Source: Marinomonas aquiplantarum (GTDB lineage Bacteria; Pseudomonadota; Gammaproteobacteria; Pseudomonadales; Marinomonadaceae). From it: a stretch of 64,000 nucleotides of DNA. Position 1 is the stretch's first letter; every line of letters starts with the position of its first letter. The stretch spans positions 62,001 to 126,000 of the forward strand of contig NZ_QNRF01000001.1 of assembly GCF_003314975.1 (NCBI RefSeq), given 5' to 3'. Positions 55,570-64,000 of this stretch are shown piece after piece. Position numbers and translations under genes: made by a program. The notes under the pieces were generated by a model. That model worked only from the letters and a program-made list of their open reading frames with translations, searched no databases and was not told the origin of the DNA.

Positions 55570-55905
55570 ATGACGCCAATACAATTTTATAAATGCTTAG
55601 CCGACGATACTCGACTTAAGTCCCTATTATTAATTTCCCAAACGGGCGAAGCCTGTGTGTGTGATCTAAAGGACGCTTTACAATTGGATCAACCTAAAAC
55701 CTCACGGCATCTGGCAGAGCTACGTAAATGTGGCATTTTGCAAGATGAGCGCCGAGGAAAATGGGTCTATTACAAATTACAGGATGACCTGCCGAATTGG
55801 GCAAAAGAGGTCATTCACGAAACAGCAAAGCACAACCCAGACTACTATCAGCAAGCATTAGAAACACTAAAAGCTTGTCAAGCTGCATCAAACCGTTGTT
55901 GTTAA
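55570..55905 (+). CDS. arsR: ArsR-family arsenic-responsive repressor
   Basis: 111 residues, winged helix. The metalloid-binding pair C29/C31 in EACVCDL corresponds to the ELCVCDL motif of classical ArsR; the recognition helix is in DQPKTSRHLAELRKCG. A terminal Cys pair (SNRCC) may add a third ligand. First gene of the five-gene ars operon and probable autorepressor via the upstream palindrome. Confidence 0.94.
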   Translation: MTPIQFYKCLADDTRLKSLLLISQTGEACVCDLKDALQLDQPKTSRHLAELRKCGILQDERRGKWVYYKLQDDLPNWAKEVIHETAKHNPDYYQQALETLKACQAASNRCC

Positions 55906-55918
55906 ACACGAGGCCAAT

Positions 55919-56389
55919 ATGAAAATCCTATATATTTGTACCCATAACCGTTGTCGTAGTATTTTGTCCGAAGCCATTACCAATGGCATGGCTGGTGGTC
56001 TAATTAACGCAAAAAGTGCTGGTAGCCAACCAGCAGGCGAAGTACATCCATTGTCATTGAAATACCTAGAGCAAGCAGGCTACCAAACCACAGGGCTAAT
56101 CAGCCAATCATGGGATGACTTTGAAGATTTTGAGCCAGACCTAGTCATTACCGTCTGCGATTCTGCGGCAGGCGAAGCTTGCCCGCTGTATTTTGGCAAG
56201 AGTCTAAAAGTACACTGGGGACTTAGCGACCCTTCCAAACTAGAAGGCAGTGAAGCACAACAAGAAGCCGCTTTCATGGCGACCATTAAGGCGATTGAAG
56301 AGCGAGTCGAACAACTAAAAACACTTGCTCAACGCCATCTTGACGCCGAGCAACTCAAGTTCGAACTTTCGATTTTGGGAGCCAAATAA
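55919..56389 (+). CDS. Arsenate reductase, low-molecular-weight phosphatase type
   Basis: 156 residues of the LMW protein-tyrosine-phosphatase fold. The P-loop is C7-x5-R13 (CTHNRCRS); [14 protein letters not shown] carries the further cysteines used in the thiol relay and HWGLSDPSK is the conserved Asp-Pro loop. Reduces arsenate to arsenite. Its stop overlaps the arsH start by one base (TAATG), so translation is coupled. Confidence 0.9.
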   Translation: MKILYICTHNRCRSILSEAITNGMAGGLINAKSAGSQPAGEVHPLSLKYLEQAGYQTTGLISQSWDDFEDFEPDLVITVCDSAAGEACPLYFGKSLKVHWGLSDPSKLEGSEAQQEAAFMATIKAIEERVEQLKTLAQRHLDAEQLKFELSILGAK

Positions 56390-57108
56390 TGAACTCGCAA
56401 GACGCCTCTTTGCCAAACATCGATCGCGAACAATGGCGTGAAACTAGCCATGACCAATTCAGCTCAACGCCTAGCACGCATAAGCCACGCATTTTGTTGC
56501 TCTACGGCTCATTGCGAGAACGCTCATACAGCCGCCTAGTGGTAGAAGAATCGGCTCGCTTGTTAAATGAATTCGGCGCGGAAACCCGCATTTTCAATCC
56601 ACAAGGTTTGCCACAAACAGACACAGAAGATGAAAACCACCCTAAAGTGAAAGAGCTTCGTGAGCTGATGATGTGGTCAGAAGGCCAAGTGTGGTGTTCT
56701 CCTGAGCGTCACGGTTCGATGAGCAGCATTTTTAAAAGCCAAATTGACTGGGTGCCACTCAGCCTAGGAGGCGTTCGTCCGACACAAGGAAAAACCCTTG
56801 CGGTGATGCAGGTTTGCGGTGGATCTCAGTCCTTTAACACAGTAAATCAGATGCGCATTTTAGGGCGCTGGATGCGCATGGTGACCATCCCAAATCAGTC
56901 CTCGGTGGCAAAAGCCTTCTTGGAATTTGAAGAAGATGGTCGAATGAAACCCTCGCCTTACTACAATCGCATCGTGGATGTCATGGAAGAGCTGATGAAA
57001 TTCACCTTGCTGTTGAGAGATAACAAAACATTCATGGTAGACCGTTACTCTGAACGCGTTGAAAGCGCTGAGCAATTAAGCCAACGAGTAAATCAAAAAT
57101 CGATTTAA
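56389..57108 (+). CDS. arsH: Arsenical resistance NADPH-dependent flavoprotein ArsH
   Basis: 239 residues, flavodoxin-like. FMN-binding loop [15 protein letters not shown], the tip [16 protein letters not shown] and [24 protein letters not shown] are ArsH marks. ArsH enzymes oxidise trivalent organoarsenicals and can act as quinone/azo reductases, extending resistance beyond inorganic arsenic. Confidence 0.95.
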   Translation: MNSQDASLPNIDREQWRETSHDQFSSTPSTHKPRILLLYGSLRERSYSRLVVEESARLLNEFGAETRIFNPQGLPQTDTEDENHPKVKELRELMMWSEGQVWCSPERHGSMSSIFKSQIDWVPLSLGGVRPTQGKTLAVMQVCGGSQSFNTVNQMRILGRWMRMVTIPNQSSVAKAFLEFEEDGRMKPSPYYNRIVDVMEELMKFTLLLRDNKTFMVDRYSERVESAEQLSQRVNQKSI

Positions 57109-57142
57109 ACCTGACATTGGATAAGTACTTTAGGAAACAAAC

Positions 57143-58159
57143 ATGGGATTATTTGAACGTTATTTAACGGTCTGGGTAGGCTTAGCCATACTAGCCGGTA
57201 TTTTGTTGGGCAGCTTAGCACCAGACGTTTTTGCGTCTATCGCTAGCTTAGAATACGCCAATGTGAACTTTGTCATGGCCATTCTGATTTGGTTAATGAT
57301 CTACCCTATGATGGTACAAATTGATTTCTCTTCCATCAAAAACGTAGGCAAACAAACCAAAGGTTTGGCACTTACTCTTGTCATTAACTGGCTGATTAAG
57401 CCCTTTTCAATGGCCTTACTTGGTTGGCTTTTCTTCAAAGGTCTATTCGCAGATTGGGTCGATCCGCAAACCGCCAATGAATACATTGCCGGGATGATCT
57501 TACTGGGTGTAGCACCTTGTACCGCCATGGTATTTGTGTGGAGCCAATTAACTAAGGGCGACGCCAATTACACCTTGGTTCAAGTCTCCATCAATGATGT
57601 CATCATGATCTTTGCGTTTGCCCCCATCGCAGGCTTCCTGTTAGGTGCAACGGACATTCATGTTCCTTGGGCGACCTTACTGGTCTCCGTATTGTTGTAC
57701 GTTTTAATCCCTTTAATTGCTGGTGCTATCACTCGTAATTCATTGGATAAAGCCAACGATCACTCTCGATTAGAGGGTTTCCTAAGCAAAATGAAACCTT
57801 GGTCTATCATAGGTCTGATTGCCACTGTGGTACTTTTGTTTGGTTTCCAGTCCGACACCATTTTATCAGACCCACAAGCCATCATTCTGATCGCCATTCC
57901 CTTGCTGATTCAGACATACGGCATTTTTGCCGTGGCGTATTGGTTAGCATTGAAGTTCAAATTGCCTCACAACGAAGCGGCGCCAGCGAGCTTAATTGGC
58001 ACCTCGAATTTCTTCGAACTGGCCGTTGCAGTCGCCATTTCATTGTTCGGTCTGCATTCTGGTGCCGCCTTGGCCACGGTTGTGGGAGTGTTGGTTGAAG
58101 TCCCCGTCATGTTATCGCTTGTGTGGTTCGCGAATCGAACGCGCCACTGGTTTGCTTAA
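57143..58159 (+). CDS. Arsenite efflux transporter of the Acr3 family
   Basis: 338 residues, ten membrane helices. The Acr3 motif [15 protein letters not shown] has the essential Cys (near 129); the C-terminal [18 protein letters not shown] contains the conserved Glu. Exports arsenite using the proton gradient. Belongs to the Acr3, not the ArsB, family, though often labelled arsB. Confidence 0.95.
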   Translation: MGLFERYLTVWVGLAILAGILLGSLAPDVFASIASLEYANVNFVMAILIWLMIYPMMVQIDFSSIKNVGKQTKGLALTLVINWLIKPFSMALLGWLFFKGLFADWVDPQTANEYIAGMILLGVAPCTAMVFVWSQLTKGDANYTLVQVSINDVIMIFAFAPIAGFLLGATDIHVPWATLLVSVLLYVLIPLIAGAITRNSLDKANDHSRLEGFLSKMKPWSIIGLIATVVLLFGFQSDTILSDPQAIILIAIPLLIQTYGIFAVAYWLALKFKLPHNEAAPASLIGTSNFFELAVAVAISLFGLHSGAALATVVGVLVEVPVMLSLVWFANRTRHWFA

Positions 58160-58171
58160 GGAGTTATTAGC

Positions 58172-58594
58172 ATGGTTTTGATACACCACAACCCTGACTG
58201 CGGAACATCACGTAATGTTTTGCGCATTATCAAAGACGCAGGCTATACACCTGTGGTCATTGACTACCTCAAGGAGGGCTGGACCAAAGCTCAGTTGTTA
58301 GCCTTATTTGCCGCCGCGGATTTGACGCCAAGAAGTGCTTTGAGAGAAACCAAGTCCCCCGCCAAAGAATTGGGGCTACTAAACAAAAGCGTGTCTGACG
58401 ACATCATCTTAGAAGCCATGTTAGAGCACCCTATTTTGGTCAATCGTCCGATTGTGTGCTCTCCCAAGGGGGTCAAACTGTGTCGCCCTAGTGAAGCCGT
58501 GTTGGATTTGCTGGAACAGTGGCCAGAAGGCCCTTACGAGAAAGAAGATGGTGAGTTAATACTAGACGCCAAAGGCAACCGCCCGGCTCATTAA
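58172..58594 (+). CDS. arsC: Arsenate reductase, glutaredoxin-dependent type
   Basis: 140 residues of the ArsC/Spx thioredoxin fold. Catalytic C10 in HHNPDCGTSRN and the arginine triad region with NRPIVCSPKG. Uses glutathione/glutaredoxin, unlike the phosphatase-type enzyme earlier in the same operon. Start is 12 nt after the acr3 stop. Confidence 0.93.
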   Translation: MVLIHHNPDCGTSRNVLRIIKDAGYTPVVIDYLKEGWTKAQLLALFAAADLTPRSALRETKSPAKELGLLNKSVSDDIILEAMLEHPILVNRPIVCSPKGVKLCRPSEAVLDLLEQWPEGPYEKEDGELILDAKGNRPAH

Positions 58595-58630
58595 CATGGT
58601 CGCGTAATACCTTTCAGTATGCTCAGCCCC

Positions 58631-58663
58631 TAAGACAACAAGCACATTACGCTTGTTGTCTTA
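58631..58663. terminator. Hairpin between convergent ars operon and aroQ
   Basis: Perfect 13-bp stem TAAGACAACAAGC / GCTTGTTGTCTTA with a 7-nt loop. No clear T-run on either side, so terminator strength is uncertain. Confidence 0.55.
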
Positions 58664-58694
58664 CTCTCGAAGATTGCAGTGAGTGATATTGACG

Positions 58695-59144
58695 CTATGT
58701 GCGTTTACTCACTAACCCTTGGATCCCCAAGACATAACCTTGAACACCCATTCCCACCACCATACCTGCAGCAACGGGTGAAATGTAAGAATGATGACGG
58801 AAGGATTCTCGAGCATGAACATTGGAAATATGCACTTCTATGACCGGCACATCAGCCCCTTTAATCGCATCATGCAAAGCAACAGAGGTATGAGTGTAGG
58901 CACCAGGATTAAACACCACGCCTAACATGTCTCCGGATTTTACCTTTTGCCCTGCTTCGTGAATCAAGTCGATCAATACACCTTCATGATTCGATTGATG
59001 ACATACTACTTGATGTCCTAACGCCGCTGCCGCATCCGCGCACAGCTTTTCAACATCCGCTAACGTTTCGTGGCCATACTGAGCTGGCTCACGAGTGCCC
59101 AGTAAATTTAGATTTGGGCCATTAAGTACCATAATACTCGCCAT
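58695..59144 (-). CDS. aroQ: 3-dehydroquinate dehydratase, type II
   Basis: 149 residues. Converts 3-dehydroquinate to 3-dehydroshikimate. Active-site marks: NGPNLNLLGTREPAQYG (Tyr), SNHEGVLIDLIHEA, FNPGAYTHTSVAL and EVHISNVHARESFR. The start at 59144 has GGAG 6 nt upstream. It lies 30 nt after the AEC transporter gene and away from accC/accB, its common biosynthetic neighbours, so a role in quinate breakdown is plausible here. Confidence 0.94.
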   Translation of the reverse strand: MASIMVLNGPNLNLLGTREPAQYGHETLADVEKLCADAAAALGHQVVCHQSNHEGVLIDLIHEAGQKVKSGDMLGVVFNPGAYTHTSVALHDAIKGADVPVIEVHISNVHARESFRHHSYISPVAAGMVVGMGVQGYVLGIQGLVSKRT

Positions 59145-59174
59145 ATCACACTCCAAAACAGGTCTAATGCGTCA

Positions 59175-60125
59175 TTAGTTGGTGGCTAAAAAACGCAACA
59201 ATATACTCAATGTCAGAAACGATAACACAGTTGTCACTAATAAGGTGCTGGCGCAAAAACTTCGCTGACCATATTCACCACAGACAATAGGGTAGGAACT
59301 GAACATCGGCATGGCCGCAAACACCAATACCGACACTTTTAAGGCTGGATTCATCTCTGGGGTGAACATCAGCAGTAGCATCACCAATACAGGGAACAAG
59401 ATCAACTTCCCTACCGCCACCAACGCAATCGCACTCAAATGTCCACGAATGGACACGCCGACTAATGAGCCACCAATAACGACTAACGCCGTTGGCGCCG
59501 CGCCATCGGCCAACAGTGACAAACCTCGTTGAGCAAACTCTGGTACTGGCAATGACAATATTGAAAAGCACATCCCAGCCGTCAAAGCGATCAGCAATGG
59601 GTTGGTCGTAATACGTTTGATCACCACCCAGCCTAAGCTTTTTGAGTTGGCCCCCTGTTGCTGACGTTGTTGTCCTAGCATGGTTTCAATGAAAATCAGA
59701 CACACGGGTAACAGAATCAGATTTTCGACCATCAGGGCCATGACAAAGGCTTGTGTCATTGGCTCATCAAAAAACTGCAACAGCACCGGAAAACCAATAA
59801 AAGCGCTGTTTGACATGGTCGCCCCAACACCAAACACACCGGCTGTGACAAGGTCTGCCTTAATGAGTTTCCAACCCAGCAAGATGGTGACCAAAAAGGT
59901 TCCTAAGCCACCAAGCGCGTAGACTAAAATATAATCGGGATGAAACACCTGCCAAAAATCCATGGCAGAGAGTTTGACAAAAATCAGCGACGGTAAGGCC
60001 AGATACAAGACAAACCGGCTCAACCCTGCCAATGCGTTTAACGGAATAAAACCGTAACGAGCAGCGGCAAAACCCACTAAAATCAACAAAAAAATCGGGG
60101 CGGTAATGTTTAAAACCACGTCCAT
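59175..60125 (-). CDS. AEC (auxin efflux carrier) family transporter
   Basis: 316 residues, about ten membrane helices in two halves. Marks are FAAARYGFIPLNALAGLSRFVLYLALPSLIF near the N-terminus and TMSNSAFIGFPVL. Bacterial members move organic acids such as malate. With aroQ downstream in the same unit, an aromatic or alicyclic acid is a plausible substrate, by context only. Start at 60125 follows TAAGGTG by 7 nt. Confidence 0.85.
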   Translation of the reverse strand: MDVVLNITAPIFLLILVGFAAARYGFIPLNALAGLSRFVLYLALPSLIFVKLSAMDFWQVFHPDYILVYALGGLGTFLVTILLGWKLIKADLVTAGVFGVGATMSNSAFIGFPVLLQFFDEPMTQAFVMALMVENLILLPVCLIFIETMLGQQRQQQGANSKSLGWVVIKRITTNPLLIALTAGMCFSILSLPVPEFAQRGLSLLADGAAPTALVVIGGSLVGVSIRGHLSAIALVAVGKLILFPVLVMLLLMFTPEMNPALKVSVLVFAAMPMFSSYPIVCGEYGQRSFCASTLLVTTVLSFLTLSILLRFLATN

Positions 60126-60279
60126 CTGAGAACACCTTAGATTGCTCATCAATCAAATTAAAGCTGGCGGTTCCGTTATATTCTCACACACAAAAAACCA
60201 ACAAAACCTTTTTTAATTTGATTTTTTTGTCATTCAATTTTGATATAGTCATTCTAAGTCACCAGAAATTGAGGGGCAT

Positions 60280-61494
60280 ATGGAAGTATCCATTCCAAAC
60301 TTACGACATTTACGTGTTTTTCTTGCTGTTACGGAATTAAAAAGCATTACACGAGCGTCCGACAGTATATTTTTATCTCAACCGGCTATTACTCAAGCCA
60401 TTGCTAAATTAGAAGCCTCTTTAGGCGCGCCCCTATTTGAGCGTCACTCTGATGGTATGTATCCAACCGCCTCGGGAGAGATTTGGCAAAAACGGGTTAG
60501 CCGCGCCATTGACCATATTCAAGTCGCCACCCAAGACATTGTCAAAGATCAATCGACAAAAGAGCGCTCACCGAAAAATCTTGTGGCCTTAATCAGTACT
60601 ACTCAGCTGCGGGCGCTAGTGGCCGTCAGTGAAGCACAAAATTTCAGCATCGCCAGCCGCAACCTAGCGGTATCTCAATCGTCAGTGCACAGAGCCGCTC
60701 GGGATTTAGAGCGCTTACTTGGCGTCACTTTGTTCGAAAAAAACAGCTTAGGTACCAGCGCAACGAAAGCTGCACAAGCCTTGGCGAAAGCCACTAAATT
60801 GGCGTTCAATGAATTGCGTCAGGGGATTTATGAAATCAACGCGCTGCAATTTAAAGATGTCAGTACCATTACCATTGGCAGCATGCCACTGGCACGTATG
60901 ACCATCTTACCCAAATCCATTCTGCGTTTTAATGAGCGCCACCCTGACGTTAATATCAAGGTCACAGAAGGCCCTTATGCGGATCTATTGCATCACTTGC
61001 GCCAAGGTGACATCGACATCATATTAGGCGCATTACGTTATCCAACCCCCGCCGACGATGTGATTCAAGAAGAGCTTTGGGCGCCGCCTTTATCCGTCAT
61101 TGCCCGTCAAGATCATCCCTTACTTAATCAGCCCAACATCAGTGCGGCTGAATTGGCTCAATACTCTTGGGTGGTGCCTGCTCAAGGCACACCAACAAGA
61201 CAGGCGTTTGAAGACATTTTTAACGAAGCGAATGTTCCTTTACCCAGCCGTTTAGTCGAATCCAGCTCACAAATATTAATTCGAGAATTGTTATTGGAAA
61301 GTGATCGTCTTACCTTGATGTCAGCACATCAGGTTGAGCGAGAAATCAATATTGGCTTGTTAAAAGTCATCGAGTTTCCTTTGGAGCATACTCGACGTCC
61401 AATTGGTTTATGTGTCCGAAAAAGCTGGCTTCCGACGGTGACTCAATCTCACTTTCTGAGCTTGCTAAGGGAAATTTCCGAACAAGTACGATGA
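60280..61494 (+). CDS. LysR-type regulator with two N-terminal HTH domains
   Basis: 404 residues instead of about 300. A first LysR HTH spans about 5-70 (ITRASDSIFLSQPAITQAIAKLEASLGAPLFER). A second complete one spans about 107-170 (FSIASRNLAVSQSSVHRAARDLERLLGVTLFEK). A single effector domain (about 190-400) follows. The frame is unbroken, so it is a true tandem arrangement. It diverges from the AEC-aroQ unit and is followed by ligC, its likely targets. A GAGGGG ribosome site precedes the ATG. Confidence 0.9.
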   Translation: MEVSIPNLRHLRVFLAVTELKSITRASDSIFLSQPAITQAIAKLEASLGAPLFERHSDGMYPTASGEIWQKRVSRAIDHIQVATQDIVKDQSTKERSPKNLVALISTTQLRALVAVSEAQNFSIASRNLAVSQSSVHRAARDLERLLGVTLFEKNSLGTSATKAAQALAKATKLAFNELRQGIYEINALQFKDVSTITIGSMPLARMTILPKSILRFNERHPDVNIKVTEGPYADLLHHLRQGDIDIILGALRYPTPADDVIQEELWAPPLSVIARQDHPLLNQPNISAAELAQYSWVVPAQGTPTRQAFEDIFNEANVPLPSRLVESSSQILIRELLLESDRLTLMSAHQVEREINIGLLKVIEFPLEHTRRPIGLCVRKSWLPTVTQSHFLSLLREISEQVR

Positions 61495-61647
61495 CGTAAG
61501 GCATTTTTCGATTGCAAAAAATGAATAGCTTAAGCGATGAATGGATTACCCCTAAAACAGTACCAGTGCTAGATTGAACAGCATTACAAAACACTAAGGT
61601 GTGTTTTCCTTCTAACAATAAACACTCGCACTTTTAGGAGTAGACTG

Positions 61648-62595
61648 ATGAGAATTTGTATTGCGGGCGCTTCAGGCGCTTTTGGCATGAAACACATGGA
61701 TGCCATTGCGGCCATCGAAGGGGCTGAAGTCACTTCCGTGGTAGGCACGAAAATTGATGCCATCAAAGAGTTTGCCGAACAACGTGGCGTCGCTCACTTC
61801 ACAACAGACCTAGCTGAGAGCTTAGCGCGTGACGATGTCGACGCCGTTATCCTAGCCACACCGACACAAATGCATGCCGCACAAACCATTCAATGTTTGG
61901 AAGCTGGCAAACATGTGATGTCTGAAATCCCGATGGCGGATAACATCGAAGACGCTCGCAAAGTCGTTGAAATCAAGAAAAAAACCGGCTTAGTAGCAAT
62001 GGCGGGACACACTCGTCGTTTCAACCCTTCGCACCAGTGGATTCACAATAAAGTCTTAGCCGGTGAACTGACCATCCAACAAATGGATGTGCAAACTTAC
62101 TTCTTCCGTCGTTCCAATAAAAATGCGCTTGGTAAAGCTCGCTCTTGGACTGATCACCTACTGTGGCACCATGCTTGTCACACGGTAGATTTATTTCAAT
62201 ATCAGACCGGTGAAACGGCCACCAAAGTACAAGCCATGCAGGGACCAATTCATCCAGAACTGGGTATTGCGATGGACATGAGCATTGGTATGAAAGTATC
62301 CAATGGGGCTTTGTGTACCTTATCTCTATCCTTTAATAACGATGGTCCATTTGGTACTTTCTTCCGCTACATTTGTGATAACGGCACCTATTTAGCACGT
62401 TATGACGATTTGTATGATGGCAATGACAACAAGATCGACTTAACTGGCGTGGCGGTTTCGAACAATGGCATTGAACTCCAAGACCGTGAATTCATCGCCG
62501 CCATTCAAGAAGGCCGTGATCCGAACTCTTGTGTGACTCAAGCCATTGACGCGATGGAAACCCTTCATCGTTTAGAGCAATGCTTAGAGGATTAA
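61648..62595 (+). CDS. ligC: Gfo/Idh/MocA dehydrogenase, probable 4-carboxy-2-hydroxymuconate-6-semialdehyde dehydrogenase (LigC-like)
   Basis: 315 residues, the same length as Sphingobium LigC, with closely similar blocks as I recall them: MAGHTRRFNPSHQWIHNK, QQMDVQTYFFRRSN, RSWTDHLLWHHACHTVDLF and GPFGTFFRYICDNGTYLARY. N-terminal Rossmann fold begins RICIAGASGAFG. LigC oxidises the protocatechuate 4,5-cleavage product to 2-pyrone-4,6-dicarboxylate. The ring-cleaving ligAB and hydrolase ligI are not in the window, so the pathway link is inferred from family and context. Confidence 0.78.
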   Translation: MRICIAGASGAFGMKHMDAIAAIEGAEVTSVVGTKIDAIKEFAEQRGVAHFTTDLAESLARDDVDAVILATPTQMHAAQTIQCLEAGKHVMSEIPMADNIEDARKVVEIKKKTGLVAMAGHTRRFNPSHQWIHNKVLAGELTIQQMDVQTYFFRRSNKNALGKARSWTDHLLWHHACHTVDLFQYQTGETATKVQAMQGPIHPELGIAMDMSIGMKVSNGALCTLSLSFNNDGPFGTFFRYICDNGTYLARYDDLYDGNDNKIDLTGVAVSNNGIELQDREFIAAIQEGRDPNSCVTQAIDAMETLHRLEQCLED

Positions 62596-62616
62596 TACCA
62601 ATCTCTCTTTGCTACC

Positions 62617-62646
62617 AACAGGAAGCTTCGGCTTCCTGTTTTTGTT
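62617..62646 (+). terminator. Terminator after ligC
   Basis: Stem AACAGGAAGC / GCTTCCTGTT closed by a TTCG tetraloop and followed by T's. It separates ligC from the aldo/keto reductase gene. Confidence 0.9.
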
Positions 62647-62687
62647 CTACCCCTATAATATGCCGGAGAAAATAACGAGGATCTGTT

Positions 62688-63668
62688 ATGTCAAAACACC
62701 CACATCTCGCCAACCCAAGTATCGGCTTAGGCTGCATGAACCTATCACACGCCTATGGTTCTCCTGTTCAACAAGATGATGCCATCAAAGCCTTACAAGA
62801 AGCTTTTGAAATGGGCTACCGACATTTTGATACCGCCACGCTATATGGTGGTGGAGCCAATGAAAAGTTGGTTGGTCAGGCGCTAAAAGCGCATCGACAA
62901 TCCTTCTTTTTAGCCAGTAAGTGCGGCATGGCGATGGTGGATGGAAAAAAACAAATTAATGGCCGCCCCGAAACGATTCGACAGCAATGTGAGAACAGCC
63001 TAAAGCGTCTTCAGACCGACTACATCGATCTGTATTACCTTCACAGACTTGACCCTGATGTGGCCATAGAAGAAAGTGTCGGCGCATTAGGTGACTTAGT
63101 AAAAGAAGGTAAGATTGGCGCTATTGGCTTATCAGAAGTCTCTGCCTCAACGCTAAAAAGAGCGCATCAAGAATCCCCTGTGACAGCCATCCAATCAGAA
63201 TACTCATTATGGACTCGTAACCCTGAAATCGCCGTTCTGCAAGCTTGCCAAGAACTGGACGTGACCTTTGTCGCATTCAGCCCATTGGCCCGTGGCTTTT
63301 TAACTGGTGGCCTAATGAACGCAGATGACTTAGAAGAGAAAGACATCCGTAACAATATGCCACGCTTTCAAGCAGAACATTATGAGCACAATCTAGCACT
63401 GTTAAACGACTATTTATCTCTTGCTAAAGACATTGGTTGCACACCGGCACAACTTGCATTGGCTTGGTTACAAGGCAAACATAACAATATTGTCCCCATT
63501 CCAGGGACTCGTTCGGTTCATCATATGCAGGACAATTTGGACGCGATCCAGCTCAATTTGGATGCCGCTCAAATAGCTCTACTGGATGACATGATTAACC
63601 AAAATACCGTTCATGGCCCTCGCTACAATGCGGCGCAACAAAGAGAGATCGACACAGAAGAGTTTTAA
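62688..63668 (+). CDS. Aldo/keto reductase
   Basis: 326-residue NADPH-dependent TIM-barrel oxidoreductase. Catalytic Asp and Tyr are in GYRHFDTATLYGGG, the Lys in FFLASKCG, and the His in YYLHRLDPD. C-terminal cofactor motif VPIPGTRSVHHMQDN. Substrate unknown; similar enzymes act on small aldehydes or quinones. A terminator sets it apart from ligC, so co-regulation is uncertain. Confidence 0.9.
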   Translation: MSKHPHLANPSIGLGCMNLSHAYGSPVQQDDAIKALQEAFEMGYRHFDTATLYGGGANEKLVGQALKAHRQSFFLASKCGMAMVDGKKQINGRPETIRQQCENSLKRLQTDYIDLYYLHRLDPDVAIEESVGALGDLVKEGKIGAIGLSEVSASTLKRAHQESPVTAIQSEYSLWTRNPEIAVLQACQELDVTFVAFSPLARGFLTGGLMNADDLEEKDIRNNMPRFQAEHYEHNLALLNDYLSLAKDIGCTPAQLALAWLQGKHNNIVPIPGTRSVHHMQDNLDAIQLNLDAAQIALLDDMINQNTVHGPRYNAAQQREIDTEEF

Positions 63669-63680
63669 TCTTACTGCTTT

Positions 63681-63705
63681 AGCCCCGCAAAGGGGCTTTT
63701 GTTAT
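63681..63705 (+). terminator. Terminator after the aldo/keto reductase gene
   Basis: AGCCCC / GGGGCT stem, GCAAA loop, TTTTG tail, 12 bp after the stop. Confidence 0.8.
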
Positions 63706-64000
63706 TCTTTGTTAGTTTTTCTTAAAATCAGTCCCTTTCTTTACTGATAGTAACAAATTCAGCCGCCACCCTTCTTTTCTGAAAATATTACATAAATTAA
63801 TTAAATCAATTAGTTAAAAAATATATCCTACTTTTTTATTACACATTGAAGGTCTATCAACACAGTTAGATACGCATCCTTTCAGATCATTACCTTTCTA
63901 AAACGTGAAACTTGTATTCAAACTATTTTAAACACACTATAGTTTTTGAAATTGTGTAGGAATAGGATTACAGACATGTAGTCGATTTCTAACATTAATT
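63706..64000. other. Non-coding right end of the window
   Basis: AT-rich DNA with no recognisable ORF, RNA gene or strong repeat. A promoter for a gene beyond the window may lie here but I cannot define one. Confidence 0.4.

Noticed and set aside
1-64000. tRNA, rRNA, CRISPR or prophage features
   Set aside because: I looked in the intergenic gaps on both strands and saw no cloverleaf, regular repeat array, integrase or phage structural gene.

Overview
The window looks like chromosomal DNA of a marine gammaproteobacterium, most likely an Oceanospirillales member close to Marinomonas. I infer this from the protein sequences (KdgR, TrmB, Rsd/AlgQ, the HutUHIG/HutF/HutD/HutC set) and from moderate GC with AT-rich intergenic DNA. 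No rRNA, tRNA, CRISPR array, prophage or intact insertion sequence was found. The first gene (typA) is cut by the left edge.

Layout. 1-1554: typA (partial). 1840-6434: a pectin/oligogalacturonide module with a pectinesterase lacking a signal peptide, an RpiB-fold ketouronate isomerase resembling DhuI, KdgF, the repressor KdgR and oligogalacturonate lyase, plus three KdgR-box-like sites. 6487-9797: glmU-glmS with a perfect 22-bp palindrome between them. 10077-19589: housekeeping and redox genes (PPOX-fold protein, lysR/azoR pair, tex, an H-NS-like protein, trmB, DUF423, a WD40 lipoprotein, rsd, dsbB, a secreted FliL-like protein, yggX). 19697-26644: chrA, mutY and asmA on the minus strand, diverging from hisB-hisH-hisF, where hisA is missing. 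26905-36910: c-di-GMP proteins, a GST, exported MsrA, two nitroreductases, a peroxiredoxin, a Cache sensor lacking an output domain and a LysR regulator. 36971-45475: complete five-step histidine utilisation (hutUHIG, divergent hutFD, repressor hutC) with two matching HutC-type operators. 45550-52693: cytochrome b561, a membrane-anchored SRPBCC/GyrI-like protein, pepQ and a tctCBA tricarboxylate-type transporter. 53171-58594: an unusual chemoreceptor and a five-gene ars operon with two unrelated arsenate reductases. 58695-63668: an AEC transporter and aroQ diverging from a LysR regulator with two DNA-binding domains, followed by a LigC-like dehydrogenase and an aldo/keto reductase.

The metabolic picture is a bacterium living on plant or algal matter. 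It processes pectin oligomers, histidine, organic acids and probably quinate/protocatechuate-type aromatics, with strong defence against oxidants, quinones/nitro compounds, chromate and arsenic.

The most distinctive non-coding signal is a pair of short elements (140 bp and 63 bp) with IS5-like terminal inverted repeats and 4-bp YTAR target duplications. They behave as MITEs, and the shorter differs from the longer by exactly one 77-bp direct-repeat deletion. The best candidates for biology outside textbook arrangements are the DhuI-type isomerase in a pectin operon, the tandem-HTH LysR regulator beside aroQ/ligC, the chemoreceptor without an N-terminal membrane segment, and the orphan Cache protein.
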